Below, in pieces: positions 45,453-53,709 of a stretch of DNA of 64,000 bases (the stretch's first letter is position 1; each line of letters opens with the position of its first letter). The position numbers and the translations under genes are program-made. Location: positions 1-64,000 of the forward strand of contig NZ_NINX01000016.1 in assembly GCF_002188635.1 (NCBI RefSeq). The letters are read 5' to 3'. The notes under the pieces were generated by a model. The model saw only the letters and a program-made list of their open reading frames with translations, did no database searches and had not been told where the DNA came from. Source of the stretch: Pigmentiphaga sp. NML030171. GTDB taxonomy: Bacteria; Pseudomonadota; Gammaproteobacteria; Burkholderiales; Burkholderiaceae_B.

Positions 45453-46809
45453 GAGTCAGCAACTGGTCGAGCAGCGCCAGTCCCTGGTCGATCTCTTCCG
45501 GCGTGATGTGCAGCGAAGGCGCGAACGTGATGACGTTCTTGTAGTAGCCGCCGACGTCCAGGACCAGGCCCATCTTCTTGCCCTTGTAGTCCAGGTCGCC
45601 GGACAGGCCGATGTCCACCATCCGGTCCAGCAGCGCCTTGTTGGGCGTGAAGCCGTCCTCGGTGCAGATCTCGGCGCGCAGGGCCAGGCCCAGGCCGTCG
45701 ACGTCGCCGATCTCGCGATGGCGCTTCTGCAGGTCCTTCAGGCCCTCCAGGAAGTGCTTGCCGCTGGCCATCACCATGGCCTCGTAGTCGACCTCGGCCA
45801 GCATCTTCATGGTTTCCAGGCCGACGGCGGTGCCGAGCGGGTTGGAAGCGAAGGTGGAGTGGGTCGATCCCGGCGGGAACACCGTGGGGTTGATCAGCTC
45901 TTCGCGCGCCCACAGGCCGGCCAGCGGGTTCAGGCCGTTCGTGAGCGCCTTGCCGAAGACCAGCACGTCGGGCTTGACGCCGAAGTGCTCGATGGCCCAG
46001 AGCTTGCCGGTACGGTAGAAACCCATCTGGATTTCATCGACCACCAGCAGGATGCCGTATTGGTCCAGCACCTTCTTCAGGCCCTTGAAGAAATCGGGCG
46101 GGGGCACGACGTAGCCGCCGGTGCCCTGGATGGCCTCGACGTAGAACGCGGCGTATTCGGCCTGGCCCACCTTCGGGTCCCAGACGCCGTTGTATTCGGT
46201 CTCGAACAGGCGGGCGAAACCGGCCACGCAATGTTCGCTGTATTCCTCGGGCGTCATGCCGCGCGGGCGGCGGAACGGATACGGGAACGGCACGAAGTGG
46301 GCGCGCTCGCCGAAGTGGCCGTAGCGGCGGCGGTAGCGGTAGCTGGAGGTGATGGCCGAGGCGCCCAGGGTACGGCCGTGGTAGCCGCCCTCGAAGGCGA
46401 ACATCAGGCTCTTGCCTTCCGTGGCGTTGCGCACCAGCTTGAGCGAGTCCTCGACGGACTGCGAGCCGCCGACGTTGAAGTGCACGCGGCCCTTGTAGCC
46501 GAACTTGCGCTCGGCGTCCTGCGCGATGACCTTGGCCAGCTCGATCTTGGTCGGATGCAGGTACTGGCTGGCGACCTGGGGCAGCACGTCCAGCTGCTTC
46601 TTGAGCACGTTGTTCAGGCGCTCGTTGCCATAGCCGAAGTTGACGGCCGAATACCACATCTGCAGGTCCAGGTACGGCGTGCCCTGGGCATCGTACATGT
46701 AGCTGCCTTCGCAGCGATCGAAGATCTTCGGCGGATTGACGTAATGGACGGTATCACCGAACGAGCAGTATTGCGCTTCGTCGGCAAGCAGTTGGGATTC
46801 GGAGCTCAT
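45433..46809 (-). CDS. Class III PLP aminotransferase (ornithine/acetylornithine type)
   Basis: A 458-residue fold-type I enzyme. Visible are HFNVGGSQSVEDSLKLVR (PLP phosphate loop), FEGGYHGRTLGASAIT, LLVVDEIQMGFYRTGKLWA (the Asp that contacts the pyridine nitrogen), VFGKALTNG with Schiff-base Lys287 and STFASNPLGTAVGL. Class III enzymes act on terminal amines such as ornithine, putrescine, lysine or 2,4-diaminobutyrate. It leads the operon with the FemAB-like and ureohydrolase genes, which supports amine or arginine-derived metabolism. Confidence 0.82.
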   Translation of the reverse strand: MSSESQLLADEAQYCSFGDTVHYVNPPKIFDRCEGSYMYDAQGTPYLDLQMWYSAVNFGYGNERLNNVLKKQLDVLPQVASQYLHPTKIELAKVIAQDAERKFGYKGRVHFNVGGSQSVEDSLKLVRNATEGKSLMFAFEGGYHGRTLGASAITSSYRYRRRYGHFGERAHFVPFPYPFRRPRGMTPEEYSEHCVAGFARLFETEYNGVWDPKVGQAEYAAFYVEAIQGTGGYVVPPPDFFKGLKKVLDQYGILLVVDEIQMGFYRTGKLWAIEHFGVKPDVLVFGKALTNGLNPLAGLWAREELINPTVFPPGSTHSTFASNPLGTAVGLETMKMLAEVDYEAMVMASGKHFLEGLKDLQKRHREIGDVDGLGLALRAEICTEDGFTPNKALLDRMVDIGLSGDLDYKGKKMGLVLDVGGYYKNVITFAPSLHITPEEIDQGLALLDQLLTRAKNGG

Positions 46810-47211
46810 TAAGGGAAACCTCGGGGGAGATCAGTTGCGGCCGCGGGCCTTGTGGGCTGGGCGCCCACCGCTTATCGTTCTGGGAAGTACACGGGAAAGT
46901 CCCCGGCGACCTTCCCGACCCTCCGCCGTTGCGCAGTATCGCAGAAAAGCCGTGGACTGCCATCGTCGACACGGCCGGTGGGCTGCGCCTGTTGCAGGAG
47001 GCGCATAGGGTAAACGGCCATGGTGGACATTTCCATTACCATTCAGTAAGACGCTCCTGCCGCGGAATTATAGCTGCCCGGCGCCCGATATATCGCGCCG
47101 CTCGCGCCCGATGCCCAACAGACAGTAAGATCACGCCTGTCGCGATTTCGCCCCTCGTCGCCGGGGCCGCTTACCGCCTCCACGCCCCACAGCTCCTCTG
47201 CGCGCCTGGCC
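46810..47211. promoter_or_regulatory. Divergent promoter region, aminotransferase operon / outer-membrane factor
   Basis: A 402-bp gap without a gene. On the minus strand there is a perfect TATAAT (47067-47072) that would give the aminotransferase operon a leader of about 250 nt; its -35 is weak. Close by is the 10-bp palindrome CGATATATCG (47086-47095). The outer-membrane factor ATG lacks a clear ribosome site. Confidence 0.4.
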
Positions 47212-48666
47212 ATGCCCTTTTCCCGTATTCCGCAGTGCCCTCCTTTTCGCCCCGGCCTCCGATGGGCGCTGGTCCTGGCGGCCGCCGCCCTGGCCGGCTG
47301 CGTGAGCGTTCCGGCCCCGGACCTGCATGCCGACGTCCCCGCGCAATGGAGCAATGCCGCACCGGGCGCGGCCGCACCCGCGCCCGCCGAATGGTGGAAG
47401 GCGTTCGGCGACCCGCAGCTCGACGGCCTGGTGGAGCAGGCGCTGGCCGGCAACCTGACCATCGCCGAGGCCCATGCCCGCCTGCAGGCCGCGCGCAAAC
47501 TGCATGACGCAGCCAACGCGCCCTACCTGCCCAACCTGAATTTCCGCACGCGCGACGCGGTCGCGGCCGACGCCAGCAGTTCGTACTTCCAGGCCGGATT
47601 CGACGCCACCTGGGAATTCGGCCTGTTCGGGCGCGGCGAAAGCGCCGAACGGCAGGCCCGCGCCAGCGTGGACGCGGCCGCCGCCACCTTGCAGGGCGCG
47701 CGCGTCAGCGTCGCCGCCGAGGTCGTGCGCGCCTGGCGCGAGCTGCGCAGCGCCCAGGCCCGGCAGCGATTGCTGAAGGAAGCGGTCACTCTGCAGGAAC
47801 GCCAGGTAGAACTTGTCTCGCTACGGGAACGTACGCGCCTCGCGTCGCGCGTGGACGTCGAGCGGACCCAGGCCGCGCTGGAACAGGCCCGGGCCTCGCT
47901 GGCCGACCCCGGCATGGCCGTGCGGCAAAGCGCGCTCAAGCTGGCCGTGCTCCTGGGCCGCCACGAGCCCGACCCCGCCTGGACCCGCGAGCCGGCCGTC
48001 GCCACGCCCCCTGCCACGCTGGCCGCGATCGCCAGCACGCCCGCCGACATGCTGCGCACCCGTCCCGACGTCCAGATGGCCCAGGCGCGCGTGCTGGATG
48101 CCGCGGGCGCGCTAGGCATCGCCCGGGCCGACCTCTACCCCCGGCTGGGCATAGGCGGTTCGCTGACGGTGGCCAGCAACTTCGCCAACAACTTCAACCG
48201 GCGCAATACGCCTACCTATACCCAGACGATCTTCTCGCTGGGGCCGCTGATCGACATCCCGCTGTTCGACTGGGGCCAGCGGCAGGCCGCCGCGCACGCC
48301 CGCAGCGACGAACTCGATGCCGCCCTGCTGGCCTACCGGCAGGCCGTGCTAGAAGGATTGTCCGAGGCCGAGTCGGCGCTGATCGAACTCGACCACTACC
48401 GGCAACGCCGCGAAGCCGAGGAACGCGCGCTGCAAGCGATCGGCCGGGCCGCCGACCACGCCGGGCGGCTGACGGCCTCGAAGCTGTCGAGCGAATTCGA
48501 CAACGCCGACCTCGCCTCGCGCCGCATCCAGGCCCAGCTGGCGCTGTCGGCCACCACGCTGGCGCGGGACCTCGCGTTCATCTCGCTGCACAAGGCCGTG
48601 GGCGGCGCCCCGGCCTGGCGCGGCGAGGAACAATCCTCCGCCGCCGCTTCCCCCCACGATCATTGA
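47212..48666 (+). CDS. NodT-type outer-membrane efflux lipoprotein (TolC family)
   Basis: A 484-residue outer-membrane channel subunit. Signal peptide with lipobox ALAGC (Cys30); mature N-terminus VSVPAPDL. Two internal OEP repeats are recognisable: EWWKAFGDPQLDGLVEQALA with ANLTIAEAHARL-type helices, then RTRPDVQMAQARVLDAAGAL and ARADLYPRLGIGGS with the GPLIDIPLFDWGQRQAA strand. It would form the outer exit of a tripartite pump. The ABC permease follows after 1 nt. Confidence 0.87.
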   Translation: MPFSRIPQCPPFRPGLRWALVLAAAALAGCVSVPAPDLHADVPAQWSNAAPGAAAPAPAEWWKAFGDPQLDGLVEQALAGNLTIAEAHARLQAARKLHDAANAPYLPNLNFRTRDAVAADASSSYFQAGFDATWEFGLFGRGESAERQARASVDAAAATLQGARVSVAAEVVRAWRELRSAQARQRLLKEAVTLQERQVELVSLRERTRLASRVDVERTQAALEQARASLADPGMAVRQSALKLAVLLGRHEPDPAWTREPAVATPPATLAAIASTPADMLRTRPDVQMAQARVLDAAGALGIARADLYPRLGIGGSLTVASNFANNFNRRNTPTYTQTIFSLGPLIDIPLFDWGQRQAAAHARSDELDAALLAYRQAVLEGLSEAESALIELDHYRQRREAEERALQAIGRAADHAGRLTASKLSSEFDNADLASRRIQAQLALSATTLARDLAFISLHKAVGGAPAWRGEEQSSAAASPHDH

Positions 48667-48667
48667 C

Positions 48668-49792
48668 ATGCTCGCACGCAAGACTCTCATCCACGAATGG
48701 CCGCGCTTCCTGCCGGCGGTGGTGGCGGTGGCCTTCTCGGGCCTGCTGCTGCTGGCCCAGGCCAGCCTGGTACTGGGCATCTTCGGCAACGCGGCGGTCT
48801 ACATCACCGCGTCCGACGCCGACATCTGGATAGGCTCGCCCGGCACGCAAAGCATCGACCAGGGCCTGCCGCTGAACCCCGACATCGAGATGCCCCTGCG
48901 CATGGACCGCGGCGTCGCGGCCGTGGAACCCTTCTACCTGCGCTCGGCCGAATGGCGCAGCCCCGAGGTGCATGGCGGGATGAGCGTGGCCGTCTCGGGC
49001 GTGGACGTCCGGCCGGGCAGCATGCTTTTCGCGCGCCTGCTGTCGCCCGAGATGCGCGAACGCCTGGCCGAGATCGGCACCATCGTCGTGGACCGCGCCG
49101 ACCTGCACAAGCTGGGTACGCGGCAAGGCGGACAGGCGACGCTCAACGGCCATCCGGTGCGTGTCATCGGCGTCATCAGCGGCCTGCGCGCCCTGGACGG
49201 CGCCAACGTGCTGGCCTCGTCCGACACGGCGCGGCTGATCAGCACCCCGGACGAAGGCGACCTGCCCACCTACTTCGTCGCCAAGGTGCGCAACCTGTCG
49301 GAAGCCGAAGCGGTGCGCGAACGGATCGCGAACCAGCGCAGCTTCGGCGCCTACGAGGTCTGGAGCAGCAAGGAGTTTTCCAAGAAGACGCAGCTGTACT
49401 GGCTGCTGCAGACGGGCGCCGGCGCTGGCGTGCTGTTCCTGGCCGGCGTGGTGTTCCTGGCGGGCGCAGCCATCACCAGCCAGACCCTGATCGCCGCCAT
49501 CGCCGGCTCCATGCGTGCCTACGCCACGCTCAAGGCCATGGGCGTCAGCGCTTCGTCGCTGCGCACGGTGGTGCTCAAGCAGGCGTTCGGCGTGGGCGTG
49601 ACCGGCACCGCGCTGGCCGCCATCCTGTGCGTCGTCCTGCTCACGATCGCGCGCGGGCAGAACGTGCCGGTGCGCATGACGCCCGCGGTGGCAACGGTGT
49701 GCGCCATCCTCGTCATGGCGATCGCGCTGATCTCCGGGCTGTTCGCGGTCCGGCGCCTGCATCGCGAGGATCCGGCATCGCTGCTGCGCTGA
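48668..49792 (+). CDS. ABC transporter permease, DevC/MacB (FtsX) type
   Basis: A 374-residue inner-membrane protein with the FtsX/MacB layout: one N-terminal helix (about 14-40), a periplasmic domain of roughly 210 residues (ASDADIWIGSPGTQSIDQGL, VSGVDVRPGSML), then three C-terminal helices (GVLFLAGVVFLAGAAITSQT onwards) with a cytoplasmic YATLKAMGVSASSLR coupling loop. It needs a LolD/DevA-type ATPase; none adjoins, but one lies at 30244-31005 with an HlyD-type adaptor. It ends 18 nt from the convergent spermidine synthase-like gene. Confidence 0.83.
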   Translation: MLARKTLIHEWPRFLPAVVAVAFSGLLLLAQASLVLGIFGNAAVYITASDADIWIGSPGTQSIDQGLPLNPDIEMPLRMDRGVAAVEPFYLRSAEWRSPEVHGGMSVAVSGVDVRPGSMLFARLLSPEMRERLAEIGTIVVDRADLHKLGTRQGGQATLNGHPVRVIGVISGLRALDGANVLASSDTARLISTPDEGDLPTYFVAKVRNLSEAEAVRERIANQRSFGAYEVWSSKEFSKKTQLYWLLQTGAGAGVLFLAGVVFLAGAAITSQTLIAAIAGSMRAYATLKAMGVSASSLRTVVLKQAFGVGVTGTALAAILCVVLLTIARGQNVPVRMTPAVATVCAILVMAIALISGLFAVRRLHREDPASLLR

Positions 49793-49810
49793 CCAAGCGG
49801 TAAGGCCGCC

Positions 49811-50671
49811 TCAGTCGCGCAGCGGCCGCGCGTCCTGGGGCCAGTCGGGGCGGGTCGAGAACATCGGCAGCAGGCGATCGGGATCGATGCCCATGGGGGC
49901 CAGGGCGGGTTGCAACGAACGGGCGCGCGCCGCCACCTCCTCCTGGCCGGGCAGCGCCCCGGCCGAGGCCAGGACCACCCGGTTGGCGCCGCGCAGGTTG
50001 TAGAACGGCCCGAACACCTCGGCATACGTCGCCGATTCGCTCGCGTACGAGCCGCTGGACGCGAACGTGTTGGCCGCCAGCACGCCGTCGGGCCGCAGGA
50101 TGGACCGCACCTCGCGGATGAACTCCACGGTCGACAGGTGCCGGGGAATGTAGGTCTCGTCGAAGGCATCGAGCATGACGATGTCGTAGCGGTCGCCGCG
50201 ACGGGCCGCCGCCTCTACGAACGCACGTCCGTCGGCCACTTCCACTCGCATGGACGGCCCCGTCCGGAAGCCGAAGAAGCGTTCGGCCACGCGGGCCACG
50301 GCGGGATCGATCTCGACCACGTCGATGCGGGCCTTGGGCACGACCCTGGCCAGCGCCATGGGCAGGCTGCCGCCGCCCAGGCCGATCACCAGGATGCGTT
50401 GCGGGTCCGGGCGCAGGTACAGCGAGGCCATCATCATCCGGGTGTAGTCGAACAGCAGCTGTTCGGGCCGCGCCGGCAACTGGCAGGTCTGGCGCCCGGG
50501 CGCATGCACGCTGCCGAACTTCATGCAGCGCTCGCCCCGGGACTCGTAGACGACGATGTCCTCGAAGGCCGATTTTTCGTTGTGGAGAATGGTCTGCGCC
50601 GACAGCGGCGTTGCCGCCGCCAGCGCCAGGACCGCCACGCGCGCCGCGAGGCGCGTATGCCGCATGGACAT
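49811..50671 (-). CDS. Exported spermidine synthase-like protein
   Basis: A 286-residue protein with the Rossmann methyltransferase-like core of polyamine aminopropyltransferases: ILVIGLGGGSLPMALARVVP, IDVVEIDPAVARVA, VEVADGRAFVEAAAR and YDIVMLDAFDETYIP. Unusually the N-terminus is a signal peptide (RLAARVAVLALAAATPLSAQ), so it is predicted to be secreted to the periplasm. Substrate binding residues of true SpeE are only partly kept. The ATG at 50671 has a purine-rich GGAGCGGGAA upstream. It is placed beside the permease in the amine-metabolism locus; catalytic role unproven. Confidence 0.7.
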   Translation of the reverse strand: MSMRHTRLAARVAVLALAAATPLSAQTILHNEKSAFEDIVVYESRGERCMKFGSVHAPGRQTCQLPARPEQLLFDYTRMMMASLYLRPDPQRILVIGLGGGSLPMALARVVPKARIDVVEIDPAVARVAERFFGFRTGPSMRVEVADGRAFVEAAARRGDRYDIVMLDAFDETYIPRHLSTVEFIREVRSILRPDGVLAANTFASSGSYASESATYAEVFGPFYNLRGANRVVLASAGALPGQEEVAARARSLQPALAPMGIDPDRLLPMFSTRPDWPQDARPLRD

Positions 50672-50707
50672 GGATTCCCGCTCCGATGTCCTCGCGGACA
50701 AGGGCCG

Positions 50708-51136
50708 TCAGTTGTTGAGGATGATGCTGGCAATCACGCCGGAAGCGATCGCGACCAGCAGGTACTCGGAACCCATCTGCACCCACTGGTAGCCCGGACG
50801 CGGCCGATAGAGCCGATGGGCATGCCAGTCGTTCACGACATAATAACCGCCGCGATGGTAGTTGGGCAGGCGGTCGCCGCGCGCCCAGCGGTGCGGCGGA
50901 GGCGGCGCCCAGCCGCGATGGACGACGCGCGGCGCATCGCGATAACCGTCGCGGTAGCCATGGCGGTAGTCGCGGTCGCGGCGGCGGTCGTCCCAATGGC
51001 GATGGCCGCCCCGGTCGTGCTTGTCGTAATGGCCGTGACCGTGGCCGCGATCCCAACGGTCTCCCTTGGCCTGGGCCGCAGCGCCCAGCGCGAGGCCGGC
51101 ACAGGCCATCGCAATCACCAGCGTCTTCTTGATCAT
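50708..51136 (-). CDS. RcnB-family periplasmic protein
   Basis: A 142-residue protein with signal peptide (MIKKTLVIAMACAGLALGAA, cleavage near AQA-KG), a highly charged His/Arg/Asp-rich segment (residues 23-70, many H, R and D-R repeats) and a C-terminal RcnB core (VNDWHAHRLYRPRPGYQWVQ, then YLLVAIASGVIASIILNN). RcnB relatives affect nickel/cobalt homeostasis; the His-rich stretch could bind metal. Perfect AAGGAAA ribosome site. Monocistronic. Confidence 0.78.
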   Translation of the reverse strand: MIKKTLVIAMACAGLALGAAAQAKGDRWDRGHGHGHYDKHDRGGHRHWDDRRRDRDYRHGYRDGYRDAPRVVHRGWAPPPPHRWARGDRLPNYHRGGYYVVNDWHAHRLYRPRPGYQWVQMGSEYLLVAIASGVIASIILNN

Positions 51137-51367
51137 GATGTCGTTTCCTTCTAACCCGGCGCCGCCTGCGCCGCCGCGTACGCAGCGGCGAGCACACTTG
51201 GCTTTCGGCAAGCTGACTGTACACCGCGGCAATATTGATACATTGCTACATACGTAATCAAACGTGTGCGCGCGGCGGCCCCGCGGACGGAATCTCCAGG
51301 CGCGGCGCGGGCCGGGCGATGTTGCAATAAGCCGGGCGGACCGTCCCGCCGCCGCGACACGCGCCGC

Positions 51368-52393
51368 TCAGGCCGGGCCGCGCTCCTGCTCGAGCAGTTG
51401 CCTCAGGACGCGGCGTATGCGGATCGAGCCCGTATCAGTGGCCAGCAACACCGGCTGGGCGTCGAACAGGTCGGTGCCCCCCAGCAGCCGCTGCTGCGCC
51501 TCGATCACCGGCTTGTCCTCCTCGACGAAGACGCGCGTCATCAGCGCATGCCGCAGCCGGGTCATGTCCTCGTCGTCCTGCCGGTACTCGCGCGTCAACC
51601 AGTACCAATAGTGGGACGAGGTCCGCGTCTCGGGCGTGACGATATGGGCATTGAAGGTACGCAGGCCCTGCTCGGCGGGCGCGCCCATGGGCGTGACGCT
51701 GATATCCAGCTTGAGCAGTCCGGCGGGACTCCAGGTCACGCGATTGACGAAGTCCACGGGCACGCCCGGCTGCGGCAGGAAACGGTCGTAGACCGGCGGC
51801 GCCGGCTGTCCCTGGCTGCGCAGTTCGATGACCACCTCGGTGCCCTGCTCGGATACGACAGGACGGTTCTCGACGAAGGCGCCGCCGCCCAGCGTGGTCG
51901 CATGCAGATACTCGACATGGCTGAGGTCGGCGACATTGTCGACGATCAATTGGTAATGGCAGGCCGAGGGCATGGCGCCGCGCGACTGCGCGGTGGCAGG
52001 CACGCGCGCCATGTGGCCCAGGTCGGGCACGCGGGCGGCGTCGGCGGCCTCAGGCACTCCCATCCAGATCCACAGCACGCCGTCGCGCTCGGCCATCGGA
52101 AAGGCCGGTACGCCGGCCTTGGCCGGGATGGCGCCGTGCGGGTTCTCCACGCAGCGCCCGCCGGCATCGAAGCGCAGGCCGTGATAGATGCAGCGCAGCG
52201 TATCGCCGGCCAGCGTGCCGCGGCTGAGCGGCGCCACCCGATGCGGGCAGCGGTCCAGCAGGGCGACGGGCGCGCCGTCCCCGCGGCGGAACAGCACCAC
52301 CGGCTGCTCCAGGAAGGTGCGCGGCAGCAGCGTCCCGGCGGGGAGCTCCTCGCTCCAGCCCGCCATGTACCAGCAATTTCTCAGGAACTCCAT
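51368..52393 (-). CDS. Rieske oxygenase alpha subunit, VanA-like (second copy)
   Basis: A 341-residue aromatic-ring oxygenase. Rieske ligands are Cys49-x-His51 and Cys68-x2-His71 (CPHRVAPL, CIYHGLRFD); the mononuclear iron site is in DNVADLSHVEYLHATTLG. It is a divergent paralogue of the oxygenase at 23947-25050. Unlike that one, no reductase gene is adjacent, so it must borrow electrons from another system. It lies 7 nt downstream of a LivK-type binding protein gene and is transcribed with it. Confidence 0.85.
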   Translation of the reverse strand: MEFLRNCWYMAGWSEELPAGTLLPRTFLEQPVVLFRRGDGAPVALLDRCPHRVAPLSRGTLAGDTLRCIYHGLRFDAGGRCVENPHGAIPAKAGVPAFPMAERDGVLWIWMGVPEAADAARVPDLGHMARVPATAQSRGAMPSACHYQLIVDNVADLSHVEYLHATTLGGGAFVENRPVVSEQGTEVVIELRSQGQPAPPVYDRFLPQPGVPVDFVNRVTWSPAGLLKLDISVTPMGAPAEQGLRTFNAHIVTPETRTSSHYWYWLTREYRQDDEDMTRLRHALMTRVFVEEDKPVIEAQQRLLGGTDLFDAQPVLLATDTGSIRIRRVLRQLLEQERGPA

Positions 52394-52400
52394 GCCATCC

Positions 52401-53564
52401 TCACGACATGCGGCATTGCGCGTGGAAACTGTCCTTGGCGTCGGACAAGGGCTTGGACACGGTCTTCAGGCTGACCCGCCCCTGAGCATCGCGCGCGGCC
52501 ACGAACATGTAGAAATCCTGGATCGGGTAGTTGTTGGTGTTGAAGCGGAAATTGCCGCGCACCGACTTGAAATCCGCCGCCCGCAAGGCCTTGCCCAAGG
52601 CCTGCTTGTCGTCCACCTTGCCGCCGGTGGCCTTCAGCGCCGAGCCGATCAGCCGCGCGGAATCGTAGGACTGCGCCGCGTACTCGGACGGAATGCGGCC
52701 GTACTTGGCCTCGAAGGCTGCGACGAACTGCCGGTTCTCGGCATTGGGCAGGTCGGGCCCCCAGTTGCTGCTGTTGAACACGCCCAGCGCGGCCTCCTTG
52801 AGGGCGGGCAGGTTGGTGCCGTCGGCCGCCGCATTGGTCAGCAGCGGGATCTTGCCCAGCAGGCCTGCCTGCCCATAGGCACGCACGAAGGCCACGCCGT
52901 TGGCGCCCGGGTAGAACGCATAGACCGCGTCCGGCCGCGCGGCCGCGATGCGGGTGATCTCGGCCGAGAAATCCAGCTGGGCCAGCGGGGTGTAGATCTC
53001 GTCGGCCAGCGGCTGGCCGTAGTTGCGCTTGAAACCGGCCACGAAATCCTTGCCGGCCTGGTAGTTGGGCGCGAGCGCGATCACGCGCGCATAGCCCTGC
53101 TGCCTGGCATAGGTGCCGCTGGCCTCGGCGAACTGGTCGTTCTGCTTGGCCGCCGAAAAGAAGAAAGGCGAACAGGCGGATCCGGCCGTGGGCGACGGTC
53201 CGGCGTTGCCGGACACCATGAACACCTGCGCCGCGGCGAATTTGCGGGTCACCGCCATCGCCACGTTCGAGAACGTCATGCCGGCCACCAGCGCCACTTT
53301 CTCGCGCTCGATCAACTCGTCGGCGATCTGCGTCGCGACCTCGGGCTTGAGCTGGCTGTCCCGGCGCACGATGGCCACGGGAATGCCACCCAGCCTCCCG
53401 CCTTCCTGTTCCACCGCCAGCATGAAGCCGTCGTACATGTCCTGGCCCAGCATGGCCTGCGGACCGGACAGTTCTCCCATGAAACCGATCCTGACCTGGG
53501 CCTGCGCCCCCGAAGCCAGGCACGCCCAGGCCAGCGCCGCGGCCAGCGGATATCTTGCTTGCAT
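52401..53564 (-). CDS. ABC transporter substrate-binding protein, LivK type
   Basis: A 387-residue periplasmic receptor of the branched-chain amino acid/amide type (type I periplasmic binding fold). Signal peptide MQARYPLAAALAWACLASGA, mature start VRIGFMGELSGPQAMLG. Further motifs: VALVAGMTFSNVAMAV, SAAKQNDQF and YAFYPGANGVAFVRAY. Members with oxygenases often bind aromatic acids. AGGAG precedes the ATG. It is first in the operon with the Rieske oxygenase and divergent from a LysR gene; permease and ATPase genes are absent here. Confidence 0.87.
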   Translation of the reverse strand: MQARYPLAAALAWACLASGAQAQVRIGFMGELSGPQAMLGQDMYDGFMLAVEQEGGRLGGIPVAIVRRDSQLKPEVATQIADELIEREKVALVAGMTFSNVAMAVTRKFAAAQVFMVSGNAGPSPTAGSACSPFFFSAAKQNDQFAEASGTYARQQGYARVIALAPNYQAGKDFVAGFKRNYGQPLADEIYTPLAQLDFSAEITRIAAARPDAVYAFYPGANGVAFVRAYGQAGLLGKIPLLTNAAADGTNLPALKEAALGVFNSSNWGPDLPNAENRQFVAAFEAKYGRIPSEYAAQSYDSARLIGSALKATGGKVDDKQALGKALRAADFKSVRGNFRFNTNNYPIQDFYMFVAARDAQGRVSLKTVSKPLSDAKDSFHAQCRMS

Positions 53565-53709
53565 GCATCGTCTCCTGTCGGCGCCTGGCGCCTCGTTCTT
53601 GGCTGGCCCCCCGGTCGGGGGCCCAGCCAGCAATCTAACGGCGCCAACAGAATTCCAATAGCAAATATTTCTAATATCGACTATTTGATATTCAGATAAT
53701 ATCCGCGAC
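53565..53709. promoter_or_regulatory. Divergent promoter with LysR-type dyads
   Basis: AT-rich DNA at 53655-53705 contains GATATT-N5-AATATC (53687-53703, perfect 6-bp arms) and ATATC-N8-GATAT (53674-53691), overlapping each other just before the lysR start; both fit LysR operators. A GC-rich imperfect hairpin (53601-53628) lies in the leader of the LivK-type gene. Confidence 0.5.
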
